From: Bacteroidaceae bacterium | GTDB lineage: Bacteria > Bacteroidota > Bacteroidia > Bacteroidales > Bacteroidaceae | Direction: 5' to 3' | NCBI GenBank assembly: GCA_017429525.1 | Contig: JAFROT010000038.1 | Coordinates: forward strand, 1-39,987 | DNA: 39,987 nt | Part shown: positions 38,280 to 39,987 of the stretch, one piece after another | Layout of the letters: the number at the start of each line of letters is the position of its first letter | Numbering within the stretch: the stretch's first letter is position 1 | The notes under the pieces: model-generated | Seen by the model: only the letters and a program-made list of their open reading frames with translations | Told to the model about the DNA's origin: nothing | Database searches by the model: none | Translations under genes and position numbers: made by a program

Positions 38280-38831
38280 TTATTCCTTCGACACCTGCAT
38301 GAAACCGAGCTCCAGAGGAGTTTTTCTTCCGAAGATCTTGACGGACACTTTCAGTTTCTTCTTTTCGTTGTTCACTTCCTCGATGATAGCCTCGAAACCG
38401 TTGAACGGGCCATCCGTCACCTTGACGGCATCGCCGACCAAGTAAGGAATCTGCACATCTTCGGGCACATCGGCCAATTCATCAACGACACCGAGCAAGC
38501 GCTTCATCTCACCCTCACGGATGGGCAGAGGCTTCTCGTTGCCTTTCGTCTCACCAAGGAAACCAAGCACATTGGGCGTGTAGCGAAGCATGGCCTGCAC
38601 GTCGGGCGTGAGGACACATTCCACCAACACGTAACCGGGCAGGTGACAACGCTCCTTCACGATCCGCTTGCCGTTTCTGAAATCGACATACTTCTCCTTC
38701 GGGATGAGCACCTGCGAGACTTTGTCGCCGTAGTCGCCTTGTGCGACCTGGGCGTCAACGTACTCTTTCACTTTGCCTTCTTTACCGCTGATAGCACGAA
38801 GTACATACCAACGCATTGTCTGTTCAGCCAT
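38280..38831 (-). CDS. nusG: Transcription elongation/antitermination factor NusG
   Basis: A 183-residue protein with the NGN domain ([20 protein letters not shown], then [12 protein letters not shown]) and a C-terminal KOW domain ([20 protein letters not shown]). It couples RNA polymerase to ribosomes or Rho. The position between secE and rplK marks it as the housekeeping copy and not one of the capsule-linked UpxY paralogues of Bacteroidales. It starts 15 bp after secE. Confidence 0.97.
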   Translation of the reverse strand: MAEQTMRWYVLRAISGKEGKVKEYVDAQVAQGDYGDKVSQVLIPKEKYVDFRNGKRIVKERCHLPGYVLVECVLTPDVQAMLRYTPNVLGFLGETKGNEKPLPIREGEMKRLLGVVDELADVPEDVQIPYLVGDAVKVTDGPFNGFEAIIEEVNNEKKKLKVSVKIFGRKTPLELGFMQVSKE

Positions 38832-38846
38832 AAGCTACTTTTCCGA

Positions 38847-39038
38847 TTAGTTGGGATAAACCAACTCCATCACATGCTGGAAAGTGAAATCCATAACGAA
38901 AACTATCACCGCGATGAGTAGGGAAGCAACTAATACTACAACCGCGCTGTTGAACAGTTCTGAACGCGTGGGCCAAGTGGTCTTATGCACGAGTTCTTCG
39001 TATGATTCCTTGCAGTAATTGTAAAATCTCTTTAACAT
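38847..39038 (-). CDS. secE: Preprotein translocase subunit SecE
   Basis: A 63-residue single-span protein of the SecYEG channel. The amphipathic N-helix (YCKESYEELVHKTTWPTRSE) carries the conserved TWPTR motif. One transmembrane segment follows (SAVVVLVASLLIAVIVFVMD). Short single-span forms like this are usual outside the enterobacteria. It begins 17 bp after the tRNA-Trp gene. Confidence 0.96.
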   Translation of the reverse strand: MLKRFYNYCKESYEELVHKTTWPTRSELFNSAVVVLVASLLIAVIVFVMDFTFQHVMELVYPN

Positions 39039-39055
39039 ACCTTATTTATTTATCG

Positions 39056-39128
39056 CACGGGAAGAGAGGCTCGAACTCCCGACACCTGGTTTTGGAGACC
39101 AGTGCTCTACCAACTGAGCTATTCCCGT
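39056..39128 (-). tRNA. trnW: tRNA-Trp (CCA anticodon)
   Basis: A 73-nt cloverleaf: acceptor stem ACGGGAA/TTCCCGT, D-arm with GCTCAGTTGGTAGAGC, anticodon stem CTGGT/ACCAG around the loop CTCCAAA (anticodon CCA), and T-arm with GTTCGAG. The discriminator base is G and no CCA is encoded. It lies between tuf and secE, the usual place for tRNA-Trp in Bacteroidetes, and is probably cut out of the common transcript. Confidence 0.97.
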
Positions 39129-39163
39129 AAATGAAGCCCCCGCCCTAGAACGGGGGCTCATTT
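39129..39163 (-). terminator. Hairpin between tuf and tRNA-Trp
   Basis: On the minus strand AAATGAGCCCCCG pairs with CGGGGGC-T-TCATTT (13 bp, one bulged base, 8-nt loop), ending one base before the tRNA. The sequence after the GC core is TTCATTT, so it could end tuf transcription in part. It could equally be a processing signal for the tRNA 5' end. Confidence 0.65.
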
Positions 39164-39222
39164 GCTATTCTAGTCTATCCAGAACGTCTAGACGACCTAG
39201 ATATCCAGAGATTCCAGAAGAA

Positions 39223-39987
39223 TTAATCGTCGAGGATCTCAGTGATCTGACCGGAACCTACCGTGCGGCCACCCTCACGGATAGCGAAGCGCAGACCCTG
39301 ATTCAGAGCAACGGCGTAGATGAGCTCAACGGTGATCTCTACGTTGTCACCAGGCATCACCATCTCAGTGCCTTCGGGGAGATGGATCTCACCCGTGCAG
39401 TCCATGGTGCGGAGGTAGAACTGAGGACGATACTTGTTGCCGAAGGGAGTGTGACGGCCGCCCTCTTCCTTCTTCAGGACGTAGATGGAAGCCTTGAACT
39501 TCTTGTGGGGCTTGATAACACCCGGGTGGGTGATAACCATACCACGCTTAACTTCGTTCTTATCGATACCGCGGAGGAGCAGACCAACGTTGTCGCCAGC
39601 TTCACCCTCATCGAGGATCTTACGGAACATCTCAACACCGGTGATGACGGACTTCTTGTCCTCACCAAGACCGAGGATCTGGACCTCGTCGCCAACCTTG
39701 ACGACACCAGTCTCGATACGGCCAGTAGCAACGGTACCACGACCTGTGATTGAGAAGACGTCCTCAACAGGCATCAGGAAGGGCTTATCAACGTCGCGCT
39801 GAGGCTCCTGAATCCAGTTGTCGCAAGCGTCCATGAGCTCCATGACCTTGTCTTCCCACTCGGGTACGCCGTTGAGGGCACCGAGAGCAGAACCGCGGAT
39901 GATGGGGGTGTCAGCCTCGAACTGGTAAGCAGCGAGCAGCTCCTGCATTTCCATTTCAACGAGCTCGAGCATCTCCTCGTCGTCGAC
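39223..39987 (-). CDS. tuf: Elongation factor Tu, C-terminal part (runs off the window)
   Basis: The frame is open to the right edge, so the N-terminal G domain's first part is missing. The 254 visible residues begin [18 protein letters not shown] in the late G domain. Domain 2 follows ([20 protein letters not shown]), then domain 3 ([38 protein letters not shown]) and the end [22 protein letters not shown]-Tu brings aminoacyl-tRNA to the ribosome. It is upstream of tRNA-Trp and secE in the same direction. Confidence 0.98.
   Translation of the reverse strand, partial: VDDEEMLELVEMEMQELLAAYQFEADTPIIRGSALGALNGVPEWEDKVMELMDACDNWIQEPQRDVDKPFLMPVEDVFSITGRGTVATGRIETGVVKVGDEVQILGLGEDKKSVITGVEMFRKILDEGEAGDNVGLLLRGIDKNEVKRGMVITHPGVIKPHKKFKASIYVLKKEEGGRHTPFGNKYRPQFYLRTMDCTGEIHLPEGTEMVMPGDNVEITVELIYAVALNQGLRFAIREGGRTVGSGQITEILDD

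Noticed and set aside
38280-38831. UpxY-type capsule antiterminator
   Set aside because: Position between secE and rplK and the standard NGN-KOW layout identify the housekeeping NusG.

Overview
This window looks like a Bacteroidales chromosome, most likely a Prevotella-like gut or rumen species. The sequence evidence is the gene families (DUF5686, DUF3244, GH43/GH31/GH27 batteries), type IX secretion (T9SS) C-terminal tails, weak or absent Shine-Dalgarno sites, and -7 boxes of the Bacteroidetes form TAnnTTTG (read as CAAAnnTA on the + strand). The species cannot be named from the sequence alone.

Layout. (1) 1-7.6 kb: an AT-richer accessory stretch. It starts with the tail of an IS982-type transposase, whose probable terminal repeat overlaps the 3' end of a small secreted-protein gene. 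Then, all on the minus strand, come an Asp-box/BNR surface protein, a subtilisin-like protease, a tail-fibre-chaperone (S74-like) surface protein with a T9SS tail, a DUF3244 protein, and a membrane TPR/HTH sensor lipoprotein whose N-terminus is made of two tandem-repeat families. (2) 7.8-24.0 kb: a GC-rich hemicellulose-degradation cluster, also on the minus strand. In transcription order it is a GPH sugar:cation symporter, an intracellular GH43, a secreted GH5-GH43 fusion, a secreted double GH43-CBM6 protein, a GH31 with a PA14-like insert, a GH27 with a CBM35-like module, and a second GH31 with its own promoter. No SusC/SusD pair is present. (3) 24.0-27.4 kb: on the plus strand, a DUF5686 outer-membrane protein and an L-rhamnose-mutarotase-family protein. 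(4) 27.4-27.7 kb: a non-coding convergent region with a strictly 22-bp-periodic palindrome array, a perfect 22-bp palindrome and the rpoC terminator. (5) 27.7-40 kb: the core block tuf-tRNA-Trp-secE-nusG-rplK-rplA-rplJ-rplL-rpoB-rpoC on the minus strand.

How the genes work together. The carbohydrate cluster reads as one pathway. Secreted multi-domain GH5/GH43 enzymes cut the backbone and remove arabinosyl/xylosyl decorations. GH31 and GH27 remove alpha-linked xylose/glucose and galactose caps. The GPH symporter imports the oligosaccharides and the cytoplasmic GH43 finishes them. The enzyme mix suits a heavily decorated arabinoxylan (alpha-galactosyl and alpha-xylosyl caps) or xyloglucan; this is inference. 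The symporter-GH43 pair resembles the xynD/xynB pair described in rumen Prevotella.

The most unusual items are the repeat-built N-terminus of the TPR sensor lipoprotein, the 22-bp alternating palindrome array downstream of rpoC, the S74-like/T9SS surface protein with an apparent head swap next to a subtilase, and the heptamer repeats in spacers of the carbohydrate operon.
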